Origin: Massilia sp. 9I
GTDB taxonomy: Bacteria > Pseudomonadota > Gammaproteobacteria > Burkholderiales > Burkholderiaceae_D
DNA: 64,000 nucleotides
Assembly: GCF_902506415.1 (NCBI RefSeq)
Contig: NZ_LR733275.1
Coordinates: forward strand, 2,457,795 to 2,521,794
Direction of reading: 5' to 3'
Part shown: piece after piece, positions 24,690 to 33,563 of the stretch
Numbering within the stretch: position 1 is the stretch's first letter
Layout of the letters: every line of letters starts with the position of its first letter
Translations under genes and position numbers: made by a program
Notes under the pieces: model-generated
What the model saw: the letters and a program-made list of their open reading frames with translations, nothing else
What the model was told of the DNA's origin: nothing
Databases searched by the model: none

Positions 24690-24729
24690 CGGATGGGCTT
24701 TTCCTTATCGCCAATCAAGGAAAAACGCT

Positions 24730-25128
24730 ATGCCGCCTCTATCGCAATCCGTATCGGAAGAACTGAGCAAGCGCCTGCACCAGGCGCGCGAAGACCTGCT
24801 GGACACCGTGCGTTCCCGCACCGGCTCGCCGGACGACGAAGCGCCCGCGATCGGTCCCCTCTCCCACCAGGGCCAGAGCGACGACGGGCCACAGTCCGAA
24901 ATGCTGAGCCACAACGAGCAGCACCTGGCCGACCACGAGTCGAACCTGCTGCACGAGATCGACGTCGCCATCGGCAAGCTCGAATCGGGCGGCGCCGGCA
25001 TCTGCGAATCCTGCGGGCGCGACATCCCCGACGCGCGCCTGCTGGCCACGCCGACGGTGCGCCTGTGCATTCAGTGCCAGGAACAGCTCGAGAAGGACCA
25101 GCACACCGGCCGCGGCCCCTCGATGTGA
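24730..25128 (+). CDS. TraR/DksA-family zinc-finger protein
   Basis: A 132-aa protein with the DksA/TraR C4 zinc finger: Cys92, Cys95, Cys113 and Cys116 (CESCGRDIP, then RLCIQCQ), preceded by a helical stretch rich in His, Glu and Gln (about 55-85). These proteins act on RNA polymerase through its secondary channel. The coiled-coil tip Asp-Ala pair of true DksA is not obvious, so it may be a divergent paralogue. ATG at 24730. It is oriented against ccoN and ccoS, splitting a cluster that is usually continuous, and has its own candidate FNR site. Confidence 0.88.
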   Translation: MPPLSQSVSEELSKRLHQAREDLLDTVRSRTGSPDDEAPAIGPLSHQGQSDDGPQSEMLSHNEQHLADHESNLLHEIDVAIGKLESGGAGICESCGRDIPDARLLATPTVRLCIQCQEQLEKDQHTGRGPSM

Positions 25129-25146
25129 GCTGCCGCCTGCGCGTTC

Positions 25147-25305
25147 CTAGTCCGAGCCGCCCACGCGGTCGTCATCGACCAGGATCCGCATTCCCGGCCC
25201 CTCCAGGTCCTCGAACTGGCCGCTCTCCGCGGCCCCGAAGAAGATCCACAGCGCCAGCGCCACCAGGATCACGCTGAGGGGAATGAGCAGGTATAAGGCT
25301 TCCAT
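25147..25305 (-). CDS. ccoS: cbb3 oxidase maturation protein CcoS
   Basis: A 52-aa single-span protein required for heme/copper insertion into CcoN. It begins MEALYLLIPLSVILVALALW, followed by the family-typical acidic segment FEDLEGPGMRILVDDD. The ATG at 25305 lies 2 nt after the ccoI stop. Confidence 0.93.
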   Translation of the reverse strand: MEALYLLIPLSVILVALALWIFFGAAESGQFEDLEGPGMRILVDDDRVGGSD

Positions 25306-25307
25306 GA

Positions 25308-27752
25308 TCAGTCCTTTCGCAGGCGTAGTGCGTTCAGCACCACGAGGGCCGAGCTCGCGGCCATGCCGATGCCGGACAGCCAGGGATTCAGCAATCCGGT
25401 AGCGGCCGCCGGGATCGTGGCCAGGTTGTAGATCGATGCCCAAATGAGATTCTGGCGGATGATGGCGAGCGTGCGCCGCGCCGTGTCGGCGGCATCGGCC
25501 AGCGGCAGCAGGCTGTCGCCCAGCAGCACGCCGTCCGCATGGACCTGGGCCAGCTCGGTGCCGCAGCCCATCGCGAACGAGACGTCGGCCCCGCGCAGCA
25601 CCGGCGCGTCGTTGCTGCCGTCGCCGATCATCGCCACCACCGCGCCTTCGTGCTGCAGCTCGCGGACAAAGGCCAGCTTCTCGGCCGGCAGGCGGCCACC
25701 GAAGGCGCTGCCGATGCCGAGCTGGCGCGCCAACGCACTGGTCGCGGCCTGGTCGTCGCCGCTCAGCAGGATCACGGTCTTGCCGCCCTCCTGGAAGCGC
25801 CGCACCACCTCCGCGGCTTCCTCGCGTATCCCGTCGGACAGGTCGAAGCGCGCCAGCCACTGGCCCTCGCAGGCGAGCCACGCGCAGCTGGTGCCGGTCG
25901 GCGCCGCCGAACGCACCATGCCGCCCGCGATCCCCTGCACATACTCCGAGGTGCCGATCCGGTACACCACGCCGTCGATCGTGCCTTCGAAGCCGCGTCC
26001 GATCTCAACGCGCAGCTTGCGCGCCACCAGCCCATGCGACTGCATTGCAGAGCGGATCGCGATGCCGACCGGATGGGAATTCTCGGCCTGCAGCGCGGAA
26101 GCGATGCGCATGCACAGGTCGACGTCGAGCGATCCTACCGGCAGCACCTGGCGCAGCACCGGGCGGCCAAGGGTCAGGGTGCCGGTCTTGTCGAACACCA
26201 CGTGGGTGGCGCGCTCGAAAGTCTCCAGCGTGTGCGGGGCCACGGCCAGCACGCCGCGCCGCAGCAGGCGGTCGGTGGCGGCCGCGAGCGCGGTCGGGGT
26301 GGCGAGCGACAGCGCGCAGGGGCAGGACACGACCAGCACCGCGACCGCCGCATGCCAGGCGCGCTCCGGATCGACCGTGTGCCAGGCCAGGTAGACGACG
26401 GCGGTGAGCACCAGCAGGCCGAACACGAACCAGGCGGCGACCCTGTCGGCCCACAGGGACATCGCCGGTTTGCCCAGGCCCGCCCGCTCGACCAGCCGCA
26501 CCAGCATCGCCAGGGTGCTGTCGCGCGCCGCCGAGGTGACGCGCAGCACCACGCCCTGGCCGGCATTCACCGCGCCACCCGCCAGCGCGTCGCCCGGACC
26601 CATGCGCCGGGTGCGGCTTTCGCCGCTCAAGAGCGAATAATCGAGGTCGGTCACGCCTTCCACGATGGCGCCGTCGGCCGGCACCGCCTGTCCCGGCTTG
26701 ACCAGCACCAGGTCGCCCACCACGAGCTGCGCCGCCGGCACCAGTTCGGTATCGCGCAGGTCCGGGTCGCCGCGCAGGCGCAGCGCGGACGCCGGCATCC
26801 CGAGCCGCAGCGCGTCCAGGGCCTGGGTGGCGCGTCGGCGCGCGCCCAGTTCCAGGTAGCGGCTGCCGAGCAGCAGGAAGATGAACATCGTGATCGAATC
26901 GAAGTAGACGTCGCCCTGGCTTGATAGCAGCGAGACGCAGCTGTCGGCAAACGCCGCCACGATGCCCAGCGCCACCGGCACGTCCATGCCCGGCACCCCG
27001 CGCTTCAGGTCGCGCCAGGCGCCCTGGAAGAAGGGCAAGGCCGAGTAGCAGACGGCCGGCAGGGTCAGGGCGAACGAGGCCCAGCCCATCAGCGCCAGCA
27101 TGGCGGCGTCCATGGTACCGTCGTCGGCCAGGTAGACCGGCACCGCGTACATCATCACCTGCATCATCGCCAGGCCGGCGACGAACAGCTGGCGGAACAG
27201 GCGGCGCCGGGCGCGTTCCATGCCCTGGTCGTGTAGCTTGACGTCGTAGGGTGCGGCGCTGTAGCCGATGGCGCGCAGCGCGCGCAGGATCGCGCTCGGG
27301 CGGCACAGGCTCGGGTCCCAGCGCACGAACACGCGGCCGGTGGCGACGTTCAGCGAGACTTCCTGCACGCCGTCCAGCTGGCCCAGGCGGCGCTCGACTA
27401 GCCAGACGCAGGCGCCGCAGCGCACGCCCTCGATCGAGAAGCTGCCCTCGCCCTCCATGCCCTGCAGGTCGGCCAGCGCCAGCTCGGGTTCTTCCTTGCC
27501 GTCGGCGACCACGGCGGCGTATTCGGTGCGCGCGTTGTAGTAGTCGGCGAAACCGCCGGCGACGATCGCTTCGGCCGCGGCGGCGCAGCCGGGGCAGCAC
27601 ATGCTGCGGGTGGCGCCGCCGACCCGCGCCTGCCAGCGCGTGCCGGCCGGGATCGGCGAGCCGCAATGGAAGCATCCGCTCGCGGACGGACCTTCGGCGG
27701 CATCAGCAAGCGGAGCGCTTGGCGCCATGACCTCGGCCAGCACCACGCTCAT
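25308..27752 (-). CDS. ccoI: Copper-exporting P-type ATPase CcoI/FixI for cbb3 assembly
   Basis: P1B-type ATPase delivering copper for cbb3 maturation. The 814 aa have an N-terminal Cys-rich segment (CFHCGSPIP...CCPGCAAAAE) typical of FixI, a metal-binding HMA domain with GVRCGACVW, membrane helices with the CPC motif (VVSCPCALSLATP), the phosphorylation site DKTGTLTLG, and the nucleotide-domain motifs HPVG and GDGSNDAPVL. The ATG at 27752 overlaps the upstream gene's TGA as ATGA; the frame stays open above it, but that part overlaps the TauE-like gene. Confidence 0.95.
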   Translation of the reverse strand: MSVVLAEVMAPSAPLADAAEGPSASGCFHCGSPIPAGTRWQARVGGATRSMCCPGCAAAAEAIVAGGFADYYNARTEYAAVVADGKEEPELALADLQGMEGEGSFSIEGVRCGACVWLVERRLGQLDGVQEVSLNVATGRVFVRWDPSLCRPSAILRALRAIGYSAAPYDVKLHDQGMERARRRLFRQLFVAGLAMMQVMMYAVPVYLADDGTMDAAMLALMGWASFALTLPAVCYSALPFFQGAWRDLKRGVPGMDVPVALGIVAAFADSCVSLLSSQGDVYFDSITMFIFLLLGSRYLELGARRRATQALDALRLGMPASALRLRGDPDLRDTELVPAAQLVVGDLVLVKPGQAVPADGAIVEGVTDLDYSLLSGESRTRRMGPGDALAGGAVNAGQGVVLRVTSAARDSTLAMLVRLVERAGLGKPAMSLWADRVAAWFVFGLLVLTAVVYLAWHTVDPERAWHAAVAVLVVSCPCALSLATPTALAAATDRLLRRGVLAVAPHTLETFERATHVVFDKTGTLTLGRPVLRQVLPVGSLDVDLCMRIASALQAENSHPVGIAIRSAMQSHGLVARKLRVEIGRGFEGTIDGVVYRIGTSEYVQGIAGGMVRSAAPTGTSCAWLACEGQWLARFDLSDGIREEAAEVVRRFQEGGKTVILLSGDDQAATSALARQLGIGSAFGGRLPAEKLAFVRELQHEGAVVAMIGDGSNDAPVLRGADVSFAMGCGTELAQVHADGVLLGDSLLPLADAADTARRTLAIIRQNLIWASIYNLATIPAAATGLLNPWLSGIGMAASSALVVLNALRLRKD

Positions 27753-28528
27753 GCCTCGGCTCCGGGGGCCGCGCACAGGACGTCGATCCAATGCTGCGGC
27801 AGTCCGCCGATGGCCACCATGCCGAAGCCGCCGGCGGCGCGCCAAAGGCCGAGCAGGCCGAAGACCAATACCAGCAGGCCGCAGGCCAGGCGCACCTGGC
27901 GCCGCTGGAATTGCGCGCGCAGGCGCAGCCCGGCCAGGCCGATCGCGGCCAGCATCGGCAGCGTGCCCAGGCCAAAGGCCAGCATCAACGCAGCGCCATC
28001 CGCGGCGGAGCCGCTCAGCATGGCGGTCACCAGCATGCTGTAGACCATGCCGCAAGGCAGCCAGCCCCACAGCGCACCGGCCGCGAACATGCGTCCCGGC
28101 GTCGCGGCCGGGCCGATCCTGCGCAGCAGCGGCGCCAGCTGCCGCCACAGCAGCTGCCCGCCCTGCTCGAGCAGGGCCAGGCCGCGCCAGGCGTCCATCA
28201 GGTACAGGCCGAGCGCCACCAGCATCAGGTTGGCTGCCACGTAGGCGCCGCTCTGCAGCGCCGGCAGGCCGAGATGCGCCGCTCCGCCGGCCAGGCCGCC
28301 CGCGAGCGCGCCCGCCGCCATATAGCTGGCGATGCGCCCCAGGTTATAGGCCGCGACGTGGACCACGGCCGGTGTCAATGTGGGCACCGTCACCGTGCGC
28401 ACCGGCACCGGAAACGCTGGGCGAGCCGGAACCGACATGGCCCCGACGATACCGCCGCACATGCCGGCGCAATGCACGCTGCCGGCCAGGCCGACCAGGA
28501 ACACGGGAAACAGGCTGACGGCGCTCAT
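27749..28528 (-). CDS. TauE/SafE-family membrane protein of the cbb3 biogenesis cluster
   Basis: A 259-aa polytopic protein (about six helices). It opens with a signature seen in the CcoI-linked subset of this family: FLVGLAGSVHCAGMCGGIVGAM, with paired Cys/His that could hold copper. A second G-W-x-P-C-G-M-V-Y motif (LWGWLPCGMVYSML) lies mid-protein. Despite the 'sulfite exporter' family name, its place between hemN and ccoI points to copper or oxidase assembly. ATG at 28528, 5 nt after hemN; the stop overlaps ccoI. Confidence 0.88.
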   Translation of the reverse strand: MSAVSLFPVFLVGLAGSVHCAGMCGGIVGAMSVPARPAFPVPVRTVTVPTLTPAVVHVAAYNLGRIASYMAAGALAGGLAGGAAHLGLPALQSGAYVAANLMLVALGLYLMDAWRGLALLEQGGQLLWRQLAPLLRRIGPAATPGRMFAAGALWGWLPCGMVYSMLVTAMLSGSAADGAALMLAFGLGTLPMLAAIGLAGLRLRAQFQRRQVRLACGLLVLVFGLLGLWRAAGGFGMVAIGGLPQHWIDVLCAAPGAEA

Positions 28529-28533
28529 CGGCG

Positions 28534-30000
28534 TCACACGGTCTGCGAGTGGCGCTGACCCTCCTGGCGCGCGGCCAGGTAGCGGTCGAACACCATGCAC
28601 ACGTTGCGGATCAGGAGGCGTCCCTTCATGGTGACGCTGAGCCAGTCCGGACCGACCTGCACCAGGCCGTCCGCTTCCATCTGGCGCAGCTGCACCAGCT
28701 CGTCGGCGAAGTAATCCCTGAACACGATCGGGAAGGCCTGCTCCAGCGCCGGGATCGACACCTCGAACTGGCACATCAGCTTCTGGATCAGGCTGCGGCG
28801 CAGCGCGTCGTCCATGCCGAGGCGAATGCCGCGCGCCACCGGCAGCTCGTTCTGATCGAGCAGGTCGTAATACTCGTCGAGCGTCTTGACGTTCTGGCTA
28901 TAGGTCGCACCGACCGCGCCGATGGCCGACACGCCGCAGGCCACCAGGTCGGTGTCGGCATGGGTCGAATAGCCCTGGAAGTTGCGGTGCAGGCGGCCCT
29001 GGCGCTGTGCCACGGCGAGGTCGTCGCCCGGCTTGGCGAAATGGTCCATCCCGATGTAGACGTAGCCTGCCGCGCCCAGGCGCTCGATGCACAGCTGGAG
29101 CATCTGCAGCTTGGTGTCGCTCGAGGGCATCTCGGCTTCCACGATGCGGCGCTGCGGCTTGAACAGCTGCGGCATGTGGGCGTAGTGGTAGACGGCGATC
29201 CGGTCGGGATTGGCGGCGATCACCTTGTCGATGGTCTGGCGCATGCTGTCCAGGGTCTGCTTCGGCAGGCCGTAGATCAGGTCGATGCTCACCGAGCGAA
29301 AACCCGCGGCGCGGGCGGCGTCGATCACGGCGCGCGTTTCTTCCTCGGGCTGGACCCGGTTGACGGCGCGCTGCACGGCGGGATCGAAGTCCTGCACGCC
29401 CAGGCTGATGCGGTTGAAGCCCTGGCGGCGCAGGGTATGCACACGCTCGGCCGAGACGGTGCGCGGGTCGACTTCGATCGAGTATTCGCCCTGCTCGTCC
29501 GGCGCGAAGCGGAAGCTCCGGCGCAGGTGCCCCATCAGCTCGTCCATCTGGGCGTCCGTGAGATAGGTCGGCGTGCCGCCGCCGAAGTGCAGCTGCTCGA
29601 CCTCGTTCATGCCGGCGAACAGGGCCGCCTGCATGGCGATCTCGCGCTTCAGGTAGGACAGATAGGTGGCGGCCTTCTCGCGCTTTTTGGTGACGATCTT
29701 GTTGCAGGCGCAGTAGTAGCAGACCGTGTCACAGAACGGGATGTGCAGGTAGAGCGACAGCGGGCGGGCTGAGCCGCGGGTGCGCAGGCCGGCGACGGCG
29801 TGCAGGTAGTCGCGGTAGCCGAACTCGGCGCCGAAGCGGTCGGCGGTCGGGTAGGAAGTGTAGCGCGGGCCGTTCTTGCCCAGGCGTTTGAGCAGCCCGG
29901 CGTCGAAGTCGACCGTTGGATAGGCTGCCTCGGGAGCGCGCGAAATAGGGGTGATGGCGGTCGCGGGCTGGCCCGTGGCGGGAAACGCTGTTGCTTGCAT
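28534..30000 (-). CDS. hemN: Oxygen-independent coproporphyrinogen III dehydrogenase
   Basis: Radical-SAM enzyme converting coproporphyrinogen III to protoporphyrinogen IX without O2, supplying heme under low oxygen. The 488 aa contain the cluster motif CDTVCYYCAC (Cys90, Cys94, Cys97, Cys99), preceded by YLHIPF, then the GGGTPT motif and the HemN C-terminal domain. The N-terminus has a PRYTSYPTADRF segment typical of true HemN rather than HemW. ATG at 30000. An FNR-type promoter lies at 30060-30101, inside the 3' end of the upstream broken gene. It leads the run hemN-TauE-ccoI-ccoS. Confidence 0.96.
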   Translation of the reverse strand: MQATAFPATGQPATAITPISRAPEAAYPTVDFDAGLLKRLGKNGPRYTSYPTADRFGAEFGYRDYLHAVAGLRTRGSARPLSLYLHIPFCDTVCYYCACNKIVTKKREKAATYLSYLKREIAMQAALFAGMNEVEQLHFGGGTPTYLTDAQMDELMGHLRRSFRFAPDEQGEYSIEVDPRTVSAERVHTLRRQGFNRISLGVQDFDPAVQRAVNRVQPEEETRAVIDAARAAGFRSVSIDLIYGLPKQTLDSMRQTIDKVIAANPDRIAVYHYAHMPQLFKPQRRIVEAEMPSSDTKLQMLQLCIERLGAAGYVYIGMDHFAKPGDDLAVAQRQGRLHRNFQGYSTHADTDLVACGVSAIGAVGATYSQNVKTLDEYYDLLDQNELPVARGIRLGMDDALRRSLIQKLMCQFEVSIPALEQAFPIVFRDYFADELVQLRQMEADGLVQVGPDWLSVTMKGRLLIRNVCMVFDRYLAARQEGQRHSQTV

Positions 30001-30059
30001 GTCAAAGAACTCCTGCTGCTGCCGGTTTGCGGAAATGCAAATCGACTCGAATAGCAGGC

Positions 30060-30101
30060 AGTTTATTGATCAGCGTCTTGGAAATCCTTGACTTGCATCA
30101 A
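30060..30101 (-). promoter_or_regulatory. FNR-dependent promoter of hemN
   Basis: On the minus strand TTGAT-GCAA-GTCAA (30088-30101), one mismatch, is centred 32 bp upstream of TAAACT (30060-30065). The predicted start is near 30053, about 53 nt before the hemN ATG. Confidence 0.8.
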
Positions 30102-30529
30102 ATACGGTTGAGTCTGTGCAGCACGGATGGCGGGCGCGATCCAGCCGCCCTGCGCCACCGGCACCTGCTTGCTGTCCAGGCGAGCATCGTAGTCGTGAAG
30201 GGGCGCGACATTCTGCCAGCGTAGCGTGCCGAAATCTCCGTGCGCCGCAAGGCCACAGCCTACCAGGTGGGTGCCGGGCAGCTGCGGCTGGCCGCACCTG
30301 GCGTGCGGTGCGTGCGCGCGAAGGCGCCCGGACATCCGGGCAGCAGCGCGAAGCGGTCCGGCCCGACGCAGGTATAGTCGGCCATGTCGAGGCGGTCGCT
30401 GCCCAGCTGCTGCATGCGCTGGGCGACGCCGCCGGCCGGGATATCGGCCACGCCCAGGCGGGCGGCGGCGTGACCGTCGAAGGCGAGCTGGCGCACCGTG
30501 CACATGCCGGTCATGAGCACCGCGTGCAT
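30063..30529 (-). pseudogene. Frameshifted hypothetical gene with an intact FNR-type promoter
   Basis: The N-terminal half reads in one frame from the ATG at 30529 (MHAVLMTGMCTVRQLAFDGH...TCVGPDRFALLPGCPG) and stops at 30260. The C-terminal half continues in a frame shifted by one base (QLPGTHLVGCGLAAHGDFG... to YLMQVKDFQDADQ, TAA at 30063). The switch falls in the GC-rich stretch around 30290-30320. Joined, they give about 155 aa of no family I recognise. Either a real 1-nt indel or a sequencing error. The coding-like composition of both halves and the upstream -10 plus FNR box argue that it was a gene until recently. Confidence 0.6.
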
Positions 30530-30554
30530 GGCCGATTCGCGTGCCGGCGCACGC

Positions 30555-30596
30555 AGTCTAGGGACAGATTCCTCGATCGAGCCTGATCAATATCAA
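30555..30596 (-). promoter_or_regulatory. FNR-type promoter of the frameshifted gene
   Basis: On the minus strand TTGAT-ATTG-ATCAG (30583-30596), one mismatch, is centred 32 bp from TAGACT (30555-30560). The start would fall near 30548, 19 nt before the gene's ATG. Confidence 0.7.
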
Positions 30597-30600
30597 ACCG

Positions 30601-32166
30601 TCAACGGCGGACCAGGGCGCGATCGTCGAGCTTGAACACCGACAGCGCCTGCACCAGCTGGCTGGCCTCGTCCGCCACGCTGGCAGAGGCGTTCGCCGAT
30701 TCCTCGACCAGGGCGGCGTTTTCGCGGGTGATCTGGTCGAGCTGGGCCATGGCTGCGTTGACCTGCTCGATGCCGCTGCCCTGTTCGCGGCTGGCGCCCA
30801 GGATGCCGCCCATGATCGCGGTGGCCTGGCGCACCGCATCCACCACCTCGCGCATGGTCTGGCCGGCGTCGCCGACCAGCACATTGCCTTCGCCGACCTG
30901 GTGCACCGAGGCTTCGATCAGGGCCTTGATCTCCTTGGCCGCGGCGGCCGAGCGCTGCGCCAGGCTGCGCACCTCGCCCGCAACCACGGCGAAGCCGCGT
31001 CCCTGTTCGCCGGCCCTGGCCGCTTCGACCGCGGCGTTCAGGGCCAGGATATTGGTCTGGAAGGCGATCCCGTCGATCAGGCCGATGATGTCGACGATGC
31101 GGGTGGCCGAGGCGCTGATGCGTCCCATGGTGTCGCCCACGCGCCCCACGGCCTCGCCACCGCGTCCGGCCACGCCGGAGGCGGCCACCACCAGTGCGTC
31201 GGCGCGCACCGCGCTGTCGGTGTTGTGGCCGGCCGCGGCGGCGATCTGCGCCAGGCTGCTGGCGGTCTGCTCCAGGCTGGCCGCCTGGGATTCGGTGCGG
31301 CTGGCCAAGTCGCCATTGCCGGCAGCGATCTCGCGGGTGGCGTGCTCGATCGAGGCGACGTTGCGGCGCACGTCGCCGACAATGGCCTGCAGGTTGACGT
31401 TCAGCTGGCGCAGCGCCAGCTGCAGGCGGCCGATCTCGTCGTTGCGCCCGGCTTCGCAGGGATGCGACAGATCGCCCCCGGCCAGGGCGTAGACGGCGGC
31501 GGTTGCGGCGCGCAGCGGGCCGGCGATGCTGCGCTGCAGTTCGGCCCAGGCCGCCAGGGTGCCGATGACGCCGGCGCCCGCCAGCGTTTTCCACATGAGG
31601 CCGTCGGCGGCCAGGCCCAGTCCCGCGATCAGGAGCGCCTGGGCGCCCATCATGATGCCTAGGCGGCGCGACAGCGGCAGCGCGCGCAGTGCGGCCACGC
31701 GGGCGCGCCAGCCGAGCCGGACAGGGACACCGCGGCGGATCGCCAGCCCCTTTGCCTCGCCGGCGCGGAATTTGCGGTACAGCTCGCTCGCCGCCTTGAC
31801 CTGTTCGCGGCTGGGCGCGGTGCGCACCGACATGTAGCCGGTTACGCGTCCGCCCTCCTTGACCGGCACCACGTTCGCCACCACCCAATAGAAGTCGCCG
31901 TTCTTGCGGCGGTTCTTGACCAGGCCGGTCCACGGTTCGCCGGCTTGCAGCGTAGTCCACAGGTCGGCAAAGGCCTCCGACGGCATGTCCGGGTGGCGCA
32001 CGATGTTGTGGGCCTTGCCCAGCAGTTCGTCGGCGCTGAAGCCGCTCACTTCGATAAAACTCGAGTTGATATAGGTGATGCGGCCCTTGGTGTCGGTCTT
32101 CGAGACGATCGACTGGCCTTCTTTCATCAGGTATTCGATGCCGGTCACCGGCAGATTGCTACGCAC
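30601..32166 (-). CDS. Aer-type PAS methyl-accepting chemotaxis (aerotaxis) receptor
   Basis: A 521-aa energy or oxygen taxis receptor. An N-terminal Aer-like PAS domain (about 10-115) has [21 protein letters not shown] and [17 protein letters not shown], the family's FAD-pocket context. Hydrophobic anchoring segments (about 160-205) and a HAMP-like linker follow, then the MCP signalling domain with hairpin tip around [26 protein letters not shown]. The start is GTG at 32166 with AAGGAGAAG upstream, giving [12 protein letters not shown], which matches Aer N-termini. Its promoter has an FNR box. It lacks the CheR-tethering C-terminal pentapeptide. Confidence 0.92.
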   Translation of the reverse strand: MRSNLPVTGIEYLMKEGQSIVSKTDTKGRITYINSSFIEVSGFSADELLGKAHNIVRHPDMPSEAFADLWTTLQAGEPWTGLVKNRRKNGDFYWVVANVVPVKEGGRVTGYMSVRTAPSREQVKAASELYRKFRAGEAKGLAIRRGVPVRLGWRARVAALRALPLSRRLGIMMGAQALLIAGLGLAADGLMWKTLAGAGVIGTLAAWAELQRSIAGPLRAATAAVYALAGGDLSHPCEAGRNDEIGRLQLALRQLNVNLQAIVGDVRRNVASIEHATREIAAGNGDLASRTESQAASLEQTASSLAQIAAAAGHNTDSAVRADALVVAASGVAGRGGEAVGRVGDTMGRISASATRIVDIIGLIDGIAFQTNILALNAAVEAARAGEQGRGFAVVAGEVRSLAQRSAAAAKEIKALIEASVHQVGEGNVLVGDAGQTMREVVDAVRQATAIMGGILGASREQGSGIEQVNAAMAQLDQITRENAALVEESANASASVADEASQLVQALSVFKLDDRALVRR

Positions 32167-32208
32167 GACGCTTCTCCTTGTTGCCCACGGGCAAAATTTC
32201 AGCGCACG

Positions 32209-32249
32209 ATTCTAGCAATCCGTTTTCAAATTTTTTTGACCTGGATCAA
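32209..32249 (-). promoter_or_regulatory. FNR-dependent promoter of the aerotaxis receptor
   Basis: On the minus strand TTGAT-CCAG-GTCAA (32236-32249) is centred 31 bp from TAGAAT (32209-32214), placing the start near 32202. That puts the box at -41.5. The GTG start is 36 nt downstream. Confidence 0.8.
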
Positions 32250-32329
32250 ATTTGGCCGAGTCCGCAGGCCATGCAAGCTACATAAGCGTTGATTTACGCC
32301 AAATGTTGCCATTGGTGTAAGCTGGCGCG

Positions 32330-33550
32330 ATGGATAACATCACCCATTCGCTGGTCGGCCTGGCCCTTGGAGAACTGGTCGAGCGCGCCCTGCCCGCGCC
32401 TCTTGACCCGGCCCGGGGCCGCACCCGGCGCCGCGCCCTGCTGCTCACCGGCCTGCTGGCCAGTAATTTTCCCGACCTGGACCTGGTGCTGACGCCGCTG
32501 CTGCCGGCGCCGCTCGGCTACCTGATCCACCACCGCGGCCATACCCACACCCTGCTCTATGCGCTGCCCCAGGTGGCCCTGCTGCTGGCGCTGACCTGGC
32601 TGCTGTGGCCCGGCGCGCGCCGGCTGCTGCGCGAAGACCGCGGAGCACGCCGGGCGATCATCGGCACCGCCCTGCTCGGCATGGTGCTGCACCTGTCTTT
32701 CGACGCCCTGAACGTGTACGGGGTCCATCCCTTCGCGCCATTCGACGCGCGCTGGCTGTACGGCGACCTGGTGTTCATCGTGGAGCCGGTGTTCTGGACC
32801 GCGCTCGGCTTCGCGCTGGCGCCGCTCGCGCGCAGCCGAGCGCTGCGCTGGCTTGGTCTGGGCTTTTTTGCGGTGATGCCGGTGCTGTTCACCTGGCTCG
32901 GCTTCCTGCAGTGGGGCACACTCGCCGGCCTGGCCGCGGTGGCGCTGGCGGTGAGCGCGGCCGGGCGCCGGCTGGGCGCGCGTGCCGGCTTGGCGGCGGC
33001 CCTGCTGGCCTGCGCCGGCTTTGTCGGCATCCAGGCCGTGGCCGGCCACGTCGCCCGCGGCGAGATCCGGGCCGCGCTGGCCCAGGCCGCGCCCGGCAGC
33101 AGCGTGCTCGACATTCCCTTGTCTTCCTTCCCGGCCAATCCACTGTGCTGGTCCTTCGCCACCGTCAGTACCGGCCCGGCCGCGGACAGCTACAGCGTGC
33201 GCATTGGCGTGCTCAGCCTGGCGCCCGGCCTGACGCCGGTCTCGAGCTGCCCGGCCCGCTTCGGCGGCGAGCCCGGCAACCCGGCAAGGGCGCTGGCATG
33301 GAAATATGCCGAAACCCGCAGCCTGGCGGCTTTGCGAGAGCTGCAGCGCAGCAACTGCAGTGTCGATGCTTGGCTGCGCTTTGCGCGCGTGCCGTCATTG
33401 TCAGACGGCGTGGCCACTGACCTGCGCTTCGGCGCACCCGGCCAGCCGAACTTCTCGACCCTGCCGTATGCGGCGCGCGCGCTCGCGCCCTGCCCGGCGC
33501 CGCTGGCGGCCTGGGGCTATCCACGCGCCGACCTGCTGGGCTGGAAATAG
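32330..33550 (+). CDS. Membrane-bound metal-dependent hydrolase (YdjM/DUF457 family)
   Basis: A 406-aa polytopic protein beginning MDNITHSLVGLALGE, the hallmark of the LexA-regulated YdjM-like family. Metal ligands are in THS, NFPDLDLVL, HHRGHTH (about 65-71) and LHLSFDALNVYG. Helices fill the first 240 residues; the C-terminal 150 are soluble and include a C-x(n)-C pair. The substrate is unknown; membrane lipids are sometimes suggested for the family. ATG at 32330 with no clear ribosome site, 163 nt from the divergent Aer gene. Confidence 0.85.
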   Translation: MDNITHSLVGLALGELVERALPAPLDPARGRTRRRALLLTGLLASNFPDLDLVLTPLLPAPLGYLIHHRGHTHTLLYALPQVALLLALTWLLWPGARRLLREDRGARRAIIGTALLGMVLHLSFDALNVYGVHPFAPFDARWLYGDLVFIVEPVFWTALGFALAPLARSRALRWLGLGFFAVMPVLFTWLGFLQWGTLAGLAAVALAVSAAGRRLGARAGLAAALLACAGFVGIQAVAGHVARGEIRAALAQAAPGSSVLDIPLSSFPANPLCWSFATVSTGPAADSYSVRIGVLSLAPGLTPVSSCPARFGGEPGNPARALAWKYAETRSLAALRELQRSNCSVDAWLRFARVPSLSDGVATDLRFGAPGQPNFSTLPYAARALAPCPAPLAAWGYPRADLLGWK

Positions 33551-33563
33551 CCGCCCACAAGCG

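Noticed and set aside
27749-28528. A sulfite exporter
   Set aside because: The family name suggests it, but the MCGG and PCGM cysteine motifs and the hemN-ccoI setting point to metal or oxidase assembly instead.
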